Shown: positions 33,310-43,429 of the stretch, in pieces
Numbering within the stretch: the stretch's first letter is position 1
Layout: every line of letters begins with the position of its first letter
NCBI GenBank assembly: GCA_917880885.1
Contig: OU862907.1
Location: 67,389,072-67,453,071 of the forward strand
DNA from: Limnephilus marmoratus
Taxonomy: Eukaryota > Arthropoda > Insecta > Trichoptera > Limnephilidae
Direction of reading: 5' to 3'
Length of the DNA: 64,000 bases
Made by a program: the position numbers and the translations under genes
Notes under the pieces: generated by a model
What the model was told of the DNA's origin: nothing
Database searches by the model: none
Seen by the model: only the letters and a program-made list of their open reading frames with translations

Positions 33310-36300
33310 TTATCCAACGTGAATCCGTAAGTGTTTGGTCAAATCACCCTTTCGACAACATGAATAATCGCAAACGGAACATGAAAAAGGTTTTCCCACA
33401 CTGTGAGTCAGCATGTGTCTCATCAATTGTCGATTTTTATAACATGAATAGTTGCAGTGCAAACACTTTAAAAGTTTTTCTCCACTATGAGACATCATGT
33501 GTCTCGTCAAACTTCCTTTAAGAGAAAATGAATAGTTACAGACGGAACAAGAAAAGGGTTTTTCTGCAGCGTGAACCAGCATATGTCTCTTCAAATCTCC
33601 ATTTCTTAAACACGAATATTTGCAAGACAAACATGAAAAAGGTTTTTCTCCAGTGTGAACCAACATATGTTTCTTCAAATTCCCATTTCGAGAACAAGAA
33701 TAGTTGCATTTCGAACATGAAAAAGGTTTTTCTCCACTGTGAGTCATCATGTGCGTCGTCAAAGTACTTTTTTGAGAACATGAATAATTGCAATTCGAAC
33801 ACGAAAAAGGTTTTTCTTCACTATGATTCCGCACGTGCCTCGTCAATTGTCCCTTTTGATAACATGAATAGTTGCAGTCGAAACACGTAAAAAGTTTTTC
33901 TCCACTATGAGTCATCATGTGTCTCGTCAAACTTCCTTTTAAAGAAAATAAATAGCTACAGACGGAACATGAAAAAGGTTTTTCTCCAGTGTGAATCAGC
34001 GTGTGTCTCTTCAAATCTCCATTTCGAGAACATGAATATTTGCAATACGAACACGAAAAAGGTTTTTCTCCACTGTGAGTCATCATGTGTATCTTCAAGT
34101 TTCCCCTTTGATTACATGAATAGTTGCAATCCGAACAGCAAAAAAGGTTATCTCCATTGTGAGTAATCATGTGTTTTGTCAAATTTTTTTTTCGATAACA
34201 TGAATAGTTGCAGTTGGAACACGAAAAAGGTTTTTCTCCAGTGTGAATTCGCGTACGTCTCTTTAATTCTATATTTCGAGAACATGAATGCCTATGCATT
34301 TCGAAATTTGATTTATGGGAGCAGGTGTAGTTACAATGGGGACAAGAGAATATCTTTTTCACGGGTTGCGTCTCCAGGTCTGTCAACAAGTCTGAAAAAG
34401 ATAATGGATGAAAAGTATAATAAATGAAAGAAATCAAAGCATATTCACAAAACGTTTAAAAAACGCACTATTTGTTAGTTAAAAACAAACTGGTTTAACC
34501 TGCTTTCTGGACAGCACTTTCAGAGCGTTCTAAGCATTCTTTTTTAATATCCGGCAGGTCTACGTCCATTTCCGTGTAAGGAATGCCCGCTGTACCTTCT
34601 TCTCTGAGTCCTGGTTCTGTTTTGATGATAATAGTGTCCACACGAATGCCACCTGAGAAAACAAATAGCAATACCAAATACTGTTCTTAAAAAATGTCAC
34701 CGGTAAAAACCATCCATTAGCTCATCTTATTATAGTGTCGTTCCAGCGCTCCTATAGTGCAATCCGAATGACTGTTTGTTTTACAAGTTAACTCGAATAA
34801 AATAAATCATACCTGTAATAAATTAGATACTTGGACGGGTGGGCGGTTAAAAACACAGATGAATTTATTGAAGTTACTAAAAAAGACATAAATAATTCAT
34901 TTTTTAAATCTCCAAAAAACTAGAAGATCTGATAAAAAGTGAACAAATAAAATTTCACATCAAAATAATTCAATTACAAGAACAAATTATTTTTTTTTAT
35001 TTTTAGTTCATTAGGGAAAAAACAGTTATTCATATTTTATTTAAGTAATTACATATTACATGGTTGCATGAACCACCGAAGTTTCCTCAAAAATTCAAAG
35101 TATATATATAGAAAACCATAGACGAATGAAGAAAAAATAAAATGGTAGAAAAAGAACAAAATATGTAAAAAAAGAAACAAGAAACACAGATAAGTTTTAA
35201 GATTTTCACGGCCAAAAGCATTTTCGTTATTAGTTTTTGGGGTATTATGCCGTGTTGCGCTACCTCCTTCTTTAGCCAACGTTTCGGACATCGTTGCAGT
35301 GTCCATCATCAGGGCAGATCCAGTAGATGTGAGGAGATGAAGAAGGAGGTAGCGCAACACGGCATAATACCTCAAAAACAAATAACGAAAACAAGAAACA
35401 CAGATTAAATTATGTAGGATAGATAATATGAAATTAAACTATTAACCTAAATGAAAATGATTCATTTTCACATTATAAGATAATTTTCAAGAATAAATAT
35501 GAAAAAAAAAGAAAAGCAAAATAATGAGAATGAGAAAATAACACAAAGCAGGGGTAGAGGGTTACTAAAGCCTCGATGACACACGGCTAGTTTACAACTA
35601 CTATCTGGGAAATTCACTATCTGTTAGTAAACTCGCCCAGTTTCATCGTGTCACTTTTTAACTAGCAGCAACTAGCAGATTGTTGACAATCTACGAAAAA
35701 AAGTTAAAAGGTCGTCAACTTTACTCGCCTACACGCTTGCTCCGCGTGCTCGTGATTGGTTTATTTACGTTTCCAACAAGGCTTCCGATAAACAGCTGAT
35801 TTCGACAGTCAAAAATCAGAAGAATTAGTTCACGCAGACGTCGTTATTCTTGTTACTGGCGCTAAAAGCGACCTCAGTTTCCTACGCTTCTGAGCGAGTG
35901 GACAGTTTTGTGTGTCATCATGACAATCTCACTCGCCGATTTACCCGCTTTTAGATAGTAGCTTGTAACTCGCCTTGTGTCATCGAGGCATAAGGAATGT
36001 AGAGTGTAATTTATTTGAGTTTGGAATGTGGAAAAGTTGGTTTGACCTTGTATTTCTTTTTGGACAGGAGAAATTAATGTTTTTTATGAGATAATTTTTG
36101 TCAAAAACGTTTTTATAATAATTAATTAATTTCTTTTATCTTCTAAAGTTAAGAAATCATGGAATAATACGAGTCTTTTAGACGTTTTGATATCCCAATT
36201 TCATTTCCACTCAACCAGCCTTATGAGGTGGAGCCGCCGAACCGACTTTAAAAAAATGCATATAACATTAAGTTAAAAGAAATATGATATTTCGCTTTCT

Positions 36301-39300
36301 TAACTTAAGTACAGAGTTTATTTAAGTAGTATAGTAGTATACGTATAAAGTAGTGTACAGTATAGTAGTAATACTTTTAATTTTGTTCTAACAAGTTAAT
36401 TACAAATAGGTAGTTTTTTTTAGAGGTATTTATATTCTTCTCTACTTTTAGGTTATCTGGAAGGAGATTATATATGTGTACGCCCTCGTGGCCAATGTTT
36501 CTTTTGCCACTTTCAGTCTTGACATTATTTGTGTACAATTTTTTATGTTGTCTAGTATATTGTTCGTGTAATTTAAAAAATTTTGTGTTGTGTGCATAAG
36601 TCCATTTTGTATTTTGTAGGTTAAAAGGCATATGTTATATTCGGATAATGTTCTTATTTTCAGAAGGTTCATTTCCTGGTATAGTTTTATGTGGGAGTAT
36701 CTGGGTTATAATTGAAGAGTTTTTTTAATAACTTTGTTATGTGTTATTTGTAAGTCGTTTAGGTACGTAATGTATGTATTTAGCCATATTTCTATTAAAT
36801 ATTTTAGGTGGGACTGGATTAAGCTAAAGTACAAGCCCCTCTTTACCTATGTTGGTAGAAGATGAGCAATTCTACCAAATACACCAATTAATGGGATGAT
36901 TTTCGCTTTAAGTTTTTCTACGTGTTGTTTAAATGTCAAAAGTTTATCAATATATTAGCCCAGGTATTTTTCGCTGTCTAGAATATGTGGTTCTCTTTCG
37001 TCTATTTGTAATGGTTTATGCGAAGGTATTATTATTTTAGGTGAGCTTAGGATCATGTAACCGGTTTTATTAATATTTATTGTTAATATATTTTTACTAG
37101 CCAATCGTTTAGGATATTAAGATCCGTTTGAGATTGTTCTAATAAAATTTATAAGTTTTTGCTGAAGTAAAATATTGCCGTGTCATCTGCGTGTAAGAAG
37201 ATTTCACCATATAGTTTTAACTGACAGATGTCATTTATGTATATTTGAAATAAAAGTGTCCTCAGTATGGATCCTTGTGGAATTCCATAGCTTATACACT
37301 CAAGTCGAGGTAGGGCAATGAGGGAAGGGCAGTGCAGTTAGGGCAGTGAGGGAAGGACAGTGAAGGTTGGGCAGTTGGAAAAGGCAGTGAAGCTAGGGCA
37401 GTGATGCTAGGGCAATGAAGCTAGGGCAATGAAGCTAAGGCAGTTAGACAATGGCAGCGAACAGAGGCAAGGACAGTGCGGGAAGGGCGGGGAAGATAGG
37501 GCAGTGAAGGAAGGTCAGTGAGAGTAGAGCGGTAAAGGTAGGACAGTAAGGGAAGTGAGACCCAGCCACGGGGGCGCCGACTATTTGAGAAGAAACGCTG
37601 TTTTGTCCATACAAAGGTAATCCCATATTTACTCTTTGGATTATGACCGCAGTGAAAATAATTAAAAAATAATATAGATATGAACCGCTGGCATGTCCTA
37701 ACGTTTCAATTTTTTTGTTGAGTACTTCTTAAAGGAATAAGAACCCTCCAAAAATCCTTTAATTTTCCTAGATTGAACGCCATCAACAGACGTTCAGTAA
37801 ACAATTTTCACAGTGTACCATATTAAAAAAGCAAAACGTACAGACAATAATAAAATTAGTATTTTATTTAATAGGGGAAGTCAAAACAACGATTATGAAG
37901 ATTTTTTTAGCCTGAGGTACAATTGTCCCTTTCGCTCTGTATTCGGGGGTGGGTGGTAACAGCGACAGCAACATTTTTATAAAATACCTTTTTTTGAAAT
38001 TTCTCAGCCCCCGCTTTCCTGGGAGCCCGGGGCCCGAGCAACAAATACATTCTTGAGATGGTTTTTCCATGAAAACGTCGCAATACAAATCATCGAAAAA
38101 TTTAAAAGTAAAATAAGTTTTACCCGCCGTTAGGTGAATTCTTTCAGTATTTTCAAAGCTTTCCTTTTTAACATCTTGGACCTCGATATTCATTTCACTA
38201 CATGACATTTCACTTTCTTCTCTATTTGTAGTCCCTGGCTCTGCTTTGATGGTGACTCCCTCTAGATTAGAATGCTCCTTGGCATTTGTTTTACCTGACA
38301 AAGGAAAATCTGTATTTGTAAATGAAATAACTAAACAAGATGTTTGTTACGAAGTACGACTTTCGGTTAATGGTATGAACACGAAAACTGCAAATAAGAA
38401 TCTTGCATAATTATTATTTACTTATTACTTTATAATTACTTATTATAAAAAAGATTTCGATTGGTTGTAAAAATATCTTCACAAATGCACTGCTTACGCC
38501 TCATGCCGCCATTCCTTACCTAAACGGTCAAATAAATAAATAATACCTTAACAAAAATTTTAACAAAACAAAAAAACGACTTCAAAAAATGCACTAAAAA
38601 GTAAAAAAATAATTTCGTATTCTTCTACAACTTCATAATCAAAAAAACGAACACTTTATCTACTCATCAATATGTAGATTGTAGGTATGATTGTTTTTAT
38701 GGAGTCGGTGTCAGTCAAGGTAGGTTTGTAACTACATACATAGTTATAGGTGAGATGTGCTTATGTTGCACAAGCGACTTGACGAGGCGAGAGCGGGGCC
38801 GCGGCGTGAGGAGAGCTGTCAAGTGAACACGCCGGGCCGGGGGGTACCTTTGCTGACACCGACTCCAAAAATAACAATCGTACCTACATATTGATGAGTA
38901 GAAAAAGTAAGTTGATTATGAAGTTGTAGAAGAATACGAAATTATTTTTTTAACTTTTTAGTGCATTTTTTGAAGTCGTTTTTTTGTTTTGTTAAAATTT
39001 TTGTTAATTTTTTGATTTTTAGTGAATCTGAAGTACACTAACTAATTTGTCTGAATATGGGTAGACCTAATAAACGTGCTGCTCATATGAGACAGACATA
39101 ATTTGACCATAACGACGTTAGGGTCAAATTAAGAGATTCTGCCGAGTTTCGTTAATTTGCTCCTAAGAATTGAAGAGTTCCGTTACTTTGTCATCATTCC
39201 GATAATCAGAACCTAACCAAACTCTCATCAAACTACCCTTGAAGTACATCCTTTCCAATAAAAAAAGAATCATCGAAATCCGTTGGCGTGATATTGAGTT

Positions 39301-42300
39301 ATTCGTCCATTTGTCGCGCACATACTTAATGCAAATTTATGACTTATATGGTTTTCTCAAGGATGCCACTGTCGGAACTAGACCAAATTAAAATGGGACC
39401 ACACGGAAAGCACCAGCTTTCAAATAAAAAAAGAAATATCAATATCGGTTCACCCAGTCGAAAGTTTTGAGGTAACAAACATAAAAAATAAATAAAAAAA
39501 ATACAGTCGAATTGAGAACCTCCTCCTTTTTGAAGTCGTTTAAAAACAAGATGATAGTTGATGTACTCGGTAGACCCGTTAAGCTTCTCAAATTTTGTAA
39601 TGTACTTCTTAAATTGCGGCAACTGTCAGAATGCAGATGTGGTGGAAAGTATTATTGCATTTTTTTACATTAATTCCACACAGGAGTCCCAGGGGAAAAT
39701 AATTTCACCCAGCATATGTCATCTGAAGGGATGCTGTGGTTTTTTTACGGAAAGGAAGAAGAGGAAGTTCTGGGTAGGAAGTAGGCATAAGGGGTGTGTA
39801 GGAATCTGGGGACAATGTGACTATGAGTGACAGACGTATGAATCCATTCCTTCAACTGCGGTGCGAGGCGATGGGTCGAGAGATTCTGGATGGAGAGGTC
39901 GAAATACATCAACTAGTATCTTTTGATCTGTCCCGCCATGAAACAGGTAGGTGGACACATCGGCCGCGAAGACCTTGAAAAACCTCACCCCATGAACCCG
40001 GGGACCCCTGCTAAGTCATCAAACGTAGCGAAGCACTTGGGGTGACCTATGGCTGAGGTGTTGGTTGTCCAACAAATGGTTCCCGGGGCAGCGGTACCCA
40101 TACCCGCACCCCAAAATGAATTTTGTCCTGAAGATTAATGTTTAAATTACCTGCTAAGATCTTCACAAAAATTTTATTTTTTTTCAATAGAGATTGTTGC
40201 GAATTAAAAAAAAAGTTAATATATTGGAGTACCAAGAAGGCCTTTATATTGCTAGCACAGCTGTTGAAGGATAAAATTAATGTTAATGAAATTTACGTAC
40301 TTAATGTTGATTTCAGTAGTGCATGCGTTGAGCTGATTTGTGAAGTTAATGTAAAAAATAGTTTTTATAATGTTTCCCACCACCGACCCAGCGCAGGGCG
40401 TTAAATGCTTGGTCCACAAACAACACAACATTCACGGGAAAAGAAAAGCCAATTTAAAATTTCTTCATATTACGGTGTACATTTTGTTCAAAAAGTGCGG
40501 TATAGGTGAGTTCATTTGAAAAAATTAAATAAAAAATGTTTTACCAGCCGTTTGGAAAATTCTTTGGGAGTTCTCCAAGTCTTCCTTTTTAATGTCTGTC
40601 ACTTCGATGCCGATTTCTGTAAACGAAATTACAATTTCGTCTCCTTTTTTAGTCCCTGGTTCTACTTTTATAGTAGCTCCCTCTAGATGAGAATTCTCTC
40701 TTGTACCAACTTCATCTGAGAACAGAAAAAGGAAATTAATATTGGATAATTACACTAAACAGGACGATTGTTACCTTGTTTGACTCTTGGATACTGGACT
40801 GTCGAAAATTGGCAAAATGTCATCGTAAATAAATTTTCAAGGTCGCATGGTGATTGCGCCTCTAAACCGTGCGAAGTTAATGTCGACTTCATTAGAGCGG
40901 ATCGTTTCATAGATTAGTTTTTTGTGAAAAACGCTTCATATGTGGTATGCTCGACCGGCATCTATCTTTTCGAGTTCATTTAAAGCACAGAGACTCATAC
41001 CAAATGGTTATAGATTGTATGAAATCCTTGGTTTAGTTATTCGTATAAGTATAGTATTTAGTAACCCGCGTACAAGAAGTAATGTTGCATTATTCGGAAG
41101 TATACTGGAATATGCCTCGCCAATTTGGAAGCTGCAGAACAAAGTATACATAGATAGCATAAAACATACTCAAAACAAATTTATAAAATATCTTACCTTC
41201 AAATTCAACAATAAATTTGAATGCACATTTCAAACTATGCAACGAAGGCGAGCAACAGCTGATTTAACATTCATACACAGAATTTTAAATAATAAAATCG
41301 ACCGTACCTACCGAACTTTTTTCCGTAATAAATTTTAACTTACCCTTAAGATTTAATTTTAACAGACCACATTCCATACGCTTAATAAAAAAAAAAAAAC
41401 CAAATGTAGCAACTAATTCGCCAATTAACCGCGCTCTTCGTACGTTCATCAATATTAGCCTAAACTCTAGCATCGACGTTCTCTCCGAGTCACTGCCCAA
41501 ATTTGAAAAAGCATCACGTTAATGACAAATTGTTCAATGCGCATAAATATTCCTACACAGATCACGGTTTCTCATGCCTACAAATATACTCACACGTAAA
41601 CAGACACCTACCCACCACACACATCACCCGGTAATTACTAAATATACATACCACAAATAAGAGATTAGGGTAAATTTATACAAAGCCGGGACCAGCTCAT
41701 TTTGGACAAAAATAAATAAATATATACCCCAGAAGATAGGTAATGTTTAGCTGTAATTAATTCCGTGAGCGGAAATTGAAAATAATGCATATTATCGTCA
41801 ATTTCTTAAATTTAAAAATACGAAAATGTCATTTTTCAATGACCTCCATGTTGTTATCTTTATTTTAAAAAACAGCCTACGTTTTTAAATGGTTTGTCTG
41901 GCTATGCAGGGTTTGTCTAGCGGGCTTGTGTGACAGATCGGCCGCGCCATGTCAGTTTGCAAAGACGCGAAGTGAATTTTGATTTTACGCAATTGAAATT
42001 TAAAATGCATGATTTTCCGCCTCCCCCAATGCAAAAAGTTTCCGAAATACGTAATTATAACAATTATTCAACTTCTGCAAAGTGTTTTTTCGTGAAAAAG
42101 TGCATATTTACCTCTGTAATTTACAACATGGAGGTCAATGAAAAATGACATTTTCGTATTTTTAAATTTAAGAAATTAACGATAATATACATTTTTTTCA
42201 ATTTCCGCTCACGGAAATAATTACATCTAATTATTACCTATCTACTGGGGTAAAAATTTATTTTTTTTAGTGTAAAATGAGCTGGTCCCGGTTTTGTATA

Positions 42301-42885
42301 AAATTAATCAATGTACTGTTTGTTTCTATAATATCGATATAATAGGTATAAGCCTATCCCCACCTGCTCAGGACCTTGTCCGAAAGGCGTGCAAGATGGA
42401 TCGGCCATGTAATACGACAAGAAGGCCTCTTGCATTCCATAATGGAGGGTATGACCGAGGGGACAAACTCTAGGGGACGCCCACGCCGAGAGTACCTGGA
42501 GGACCTGCTGGTGGACATGCGCTGCTTATCATATGCAAACCTCAAAAGAGCCGCACAAGACAGGGAAGAATGGAAGAGGAAACTAAAGGAAATTGCTGCA
42601 AACCAATCCCAGGATTGATACCAGAGAGAGAGAGGTATAAGCAAGTCGTTACGGTGAAGTGAGAACCTGCGTGCGGTTTTATTAATATTTTCGTTGGCAT
42701 TTTGCGGCTGCATCACAAGTTATGTATCAAAAAAAGAATAATGAAATACCTGAAATGTTTTCGGAAATGGATTTTGGACATTCATTTTTGATAAAAGGAC
42801 ACTCTATTTCTATTTCCGTAAATATCACAGCAACACTCTCTTCCGCACTTGTGCCTGGTTCTAGCTTGATGGCGGTGGAATTCAT
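33310..42885 (-). CDS. C2H2 zinc-finger protein gene 3 (5 coding exons)
   Basis: Model: complement(join(33310-34391, 34500-34652, 38124-38294, 40545-40715, 42750-42885)), 1713 nt, 570 residues. Every boundary has GT and AG and every intron is phase 1. Exon 1 (MNSTAIKLEPGTS) is 136 nt like exon 1 of gene 2; exons 2 and 3 are both 171 nt; exon 4 is 153 nt like exon 2 of gene 2. The four acidic exons carry IKLE/IKNE, IKVE/IKKE, IKAE/VKKE and IKTE/IKKE, paired SUMO-consensus motifs. Exon 5 encodes one composite first finger (CPHCNYTCSHKSNFEMH joined to SCSRNIELKRRTRIH, where an Arg replaces a His and a CxxC is lost) and 11 regular fingers. It ends LRIHVG-stop where TGEKP would be expected. Fingers 3-6 and 8/9-11 repeat the series GNLK/GDLK, GDLK/GSLT, GSLT, GQL. 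Probable nuclear DNA-binding factor; targets unknown. The 8-kb of intron is full of mobile elements. Confidence 0.8.
34653..35200. other. intron sequence, nothing recognised
   Basis: AT-rich intron between exons 3 and 4 of gene 3; no repeat or gene supported. Confidence 0.4.
35242..35370 (-). ncRNA. 31-bp palindrome enclosing a hammerhead-ribozyme-like core
   Basis: 35242-35272 and 35340-35370 are perfect complements (31 bp). The 67-nt loop, on the minus strand, contains CTGATGA (35306-35312), a GGACA/TGTCC stem and GAAAC (35281-35285) in the order of a hammerhead core. Penelope-like and other retroelements are known to carry hammerhead motifs. A cleavage triplet and a proper stem I were not found, so activity is doubtful; it may be a relic. 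Copy 1 at 19495-19600 has the same core without the second palindrome arm. Confidence 0.35.
35569..35990. mobile_element. MITE, PIF/Harbinger-like, TAA target duplication
   Basis: Ends GCCTCGATGACACACGGC and GCCTTGTGTCATCGAGGC are inverted copies; inner arms share CTACTATCT / AGATAGTAG. TAA occurs directly on both sides (35566-35568 and 35991-35993). 422 bp, non-coding. Confidence 0.6.
36340..37310 (-). pseudogene. LINE relic (RT to C-terminus) in intron of gene 3
   Basis: Minus strand: YGIPQGSI (near 37285), INDICQLKLYGEIFLHADDTAIFYFSK (near 37200; HADDT for FADDT), later LYTNNVKTESGKRNIGH and EGVHIYNLLPDNLK. Numerous stops between. Jockey/CR1-group type LINE, 5'-truncated at about 37310 where a minisatellite begins. 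Confidence 0.65.
37311..37560. repeat. minisatellite of ~14-bp AGGGCAGTGAAGST units
   Basis: About 17 irregular units of AGGGCAGTGAGGGA / AGGGCAGTGAAGCT / AGGGCAATGAAGCT. The minus-strand frame at 37444-37626 is a translation of it. Confidence 0.85.
37561..38123. other. intron sequence, nothing recognised
   Basis: The minus-strand frame running 3' from exon 3 into the intron (to 37864) is readthrough past the GCGG|GTAAAA donor, not coding. Confidence 0.4.
38550..39005. mobile_element. foldback element with ~170-bp inverted arms
   Basis: Left arm AACAAAAATTTTAACAAAAC, ACGACTTCAAAAAATGCAC, TTCGTATTCTTCTACAACTT, ACTCATCAATATGTAG, GGAGTCGGTGTCAG; right arm is the complement of each in reverse order. 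The centre is GC-rich. Non-coding. Confidence 0.75.
39040..39545 (+). repeat. dispersed repeat ending GAGAACCTCCTCCTTTTTGA
   Basis: Contains TCGGTTCACCCAGTCGAAAG, ACAGTCGAATTGAGAACCTC and TTTTTGAAGTCGTTT, a sequence widespread in insect genomes. It directly follows the foldback element, whose arms also end at the TGAAGTCGTTT block, so the two are probably parts of one family. A short start MGRPNKRAAHMRQT at 39058 resembles the basic N-terminus of some transposon helicase proteins, not assignable. Confidence 0.45.
39650..40100 (+). repeat. dispersed repeat family 'R', longest copy
   Basis: CACACAGGAGTCCCAGGGGA, GGAAAGGAAGAAGAGG, TTCAACTGCGGTGCGAGGCG, CCTCACCCCATGAACCCGGG and GGGGTGACCTATGGCTGAGG, in the order also seen in pieces at 14440, 49640 and 50085. 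A plus-strand frame reads FFYINSTQESQGKIIS. Confidence 0.6.
40101..40544. other. intron sequence, nothing recognised
   Basis: The 88-residue frame 40138-40404 has no known motif. Confidence 0.4.
40985..41676 (+). pseudogene. 5'-truncated LINE C-terminus
   Basis: Plus strand: LFGSILEYASPIWKLQNKVY, IKHTQNKFIKYLTFKF, MQRRRATADLTFIHRILNNKI, the usual post-RT segment (RS-LEY-SPIW, QxKFL-Y, RR--D--F--KI-N). Later pieces in other frames. It is interrupted at its 3' side by the MITE at 41677; TACCCCAG-like sequence beyond could be its tail. Confidence 0.6.
41677..42300. mobile_element. MITE with ~165-bp inverted repeats and AAATT target duplication
   Basis: Ends TATACAAAGCCGGGACCAGC and GCTGGTCCCGGTTTTGTATA; arms continue through CGTGAGCGGAAATTGAAAA, ACGAAAATGTCATTTTTCAA and ACCTCCATGTTG. 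AAATT is repeated at 41672-41676 and 42301-42305. The centre holds AACAGCCTACGTTTTTAAATG / CAGGGTTTGT, shared with 3650-3730. Confidence 0.65.
42354..42632 (+). mobile_element. 5'-truncated RTE-type LINE 3' end, very recent
   Basis: The first 230 bp match 63779-64000 with only two differences (ACATGCG/ACGTGCG and GCAAACC/GCAGACC). The frame reads SERRARWIGHVIRQEGLLH and ends NQSQD-stop. A (GA)n tail follows. AGGTATAAGC is repeated directly at 42344-42353 and 42633-42642, a target duplication. It lies in the 5' flank-to-exon-1 side of gene 3's first intron... specifically 118 bp downstream (on +) of it begins exon 1 of that gene. Confidence 0.85.
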
Positions 42886-43140
42886 TCTTTAACGTAAGAT
42901 CAGGTAGTTGTGTTAAACTTTATATTTGTAAGTTGGAGGATTTCTTGCTTGAGAGATGGATGAATTGTTCTCGTTCAAGGTGTACAAATCGACGAAACGA
43001 GTAAAGCCAAAATGGTTAACCAACAAGAAAAGTGACAGCAGCATGTAAGAGAGGATTATTCCATAGAAATTACAGAAATTAGAAAAAAGTTCGTGTTCGG
43101 AATGTACTTCCAGTGTTGCCGTTTTATAGTCCGCTAACAA
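42886..43140 (-). promoter_or_regulatory. 5' flank of gene 3
   Basis: Short collinear matches with the flank of gene 2 (29219-29480). No core promoter element can be defined with confidence. Confidence 0.3.
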
Positions 43141-43143
43141 AAT

Positions 43144-43368
43144 GTGAATGATATAAGAGGGTACATGCAGTACATGGAATATAGTGTTTTCAATGCATTT
43201 TATGATATACCTTTAGATATTTTAATGCCAAAAATACACGGAAATGAACAAATGGGTACCATCTACAATAAGGTCACTGGCTTAGGAGTAGGCGGTAAAC
43301 TCAAAGAGCTTAAAGTTAATCAAAGTACCGGAAACAGTCATATAATTTTAGAAAGCAACGAAGGATGA
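43144..43368 (+). CDS. unrecognised 74-residue frame
   Basis: The frame has a compact, non-repetitive protein-like composition (IYNKVTGLGVGGKLKEL, QSTGNSHIILESNEG) and ends TGA followed by an AT-rich stretch. No family recognised. It directly precedes the GC-rich block 43430-43990. It may be the 3' end of a retroelement protein or fortuitous. No upstream splice or start evidence. Confidence 0.25.
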   Translation: MNDIRGYMQYMEYSVFNAFYDIPLDILMPKIHGNEQMGTIYNKVTGLGVGGKLKELKVNQSTGNSHIILESNEG

Positions 43369-43429
43369 ATTAAATTTATTTTTACGAAGGATAATATAAT
43401 AATAAAATTTGCAGCTAGCGGCCAACACA

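Noticed and set aside
37864..38123. Extension of the acidic exon 3 frame of gene 3 into a longer protein
   Set aside because: A good GT donor with phase 1, shared by all sister exons, ends the exon at 38124; the rest is intron.
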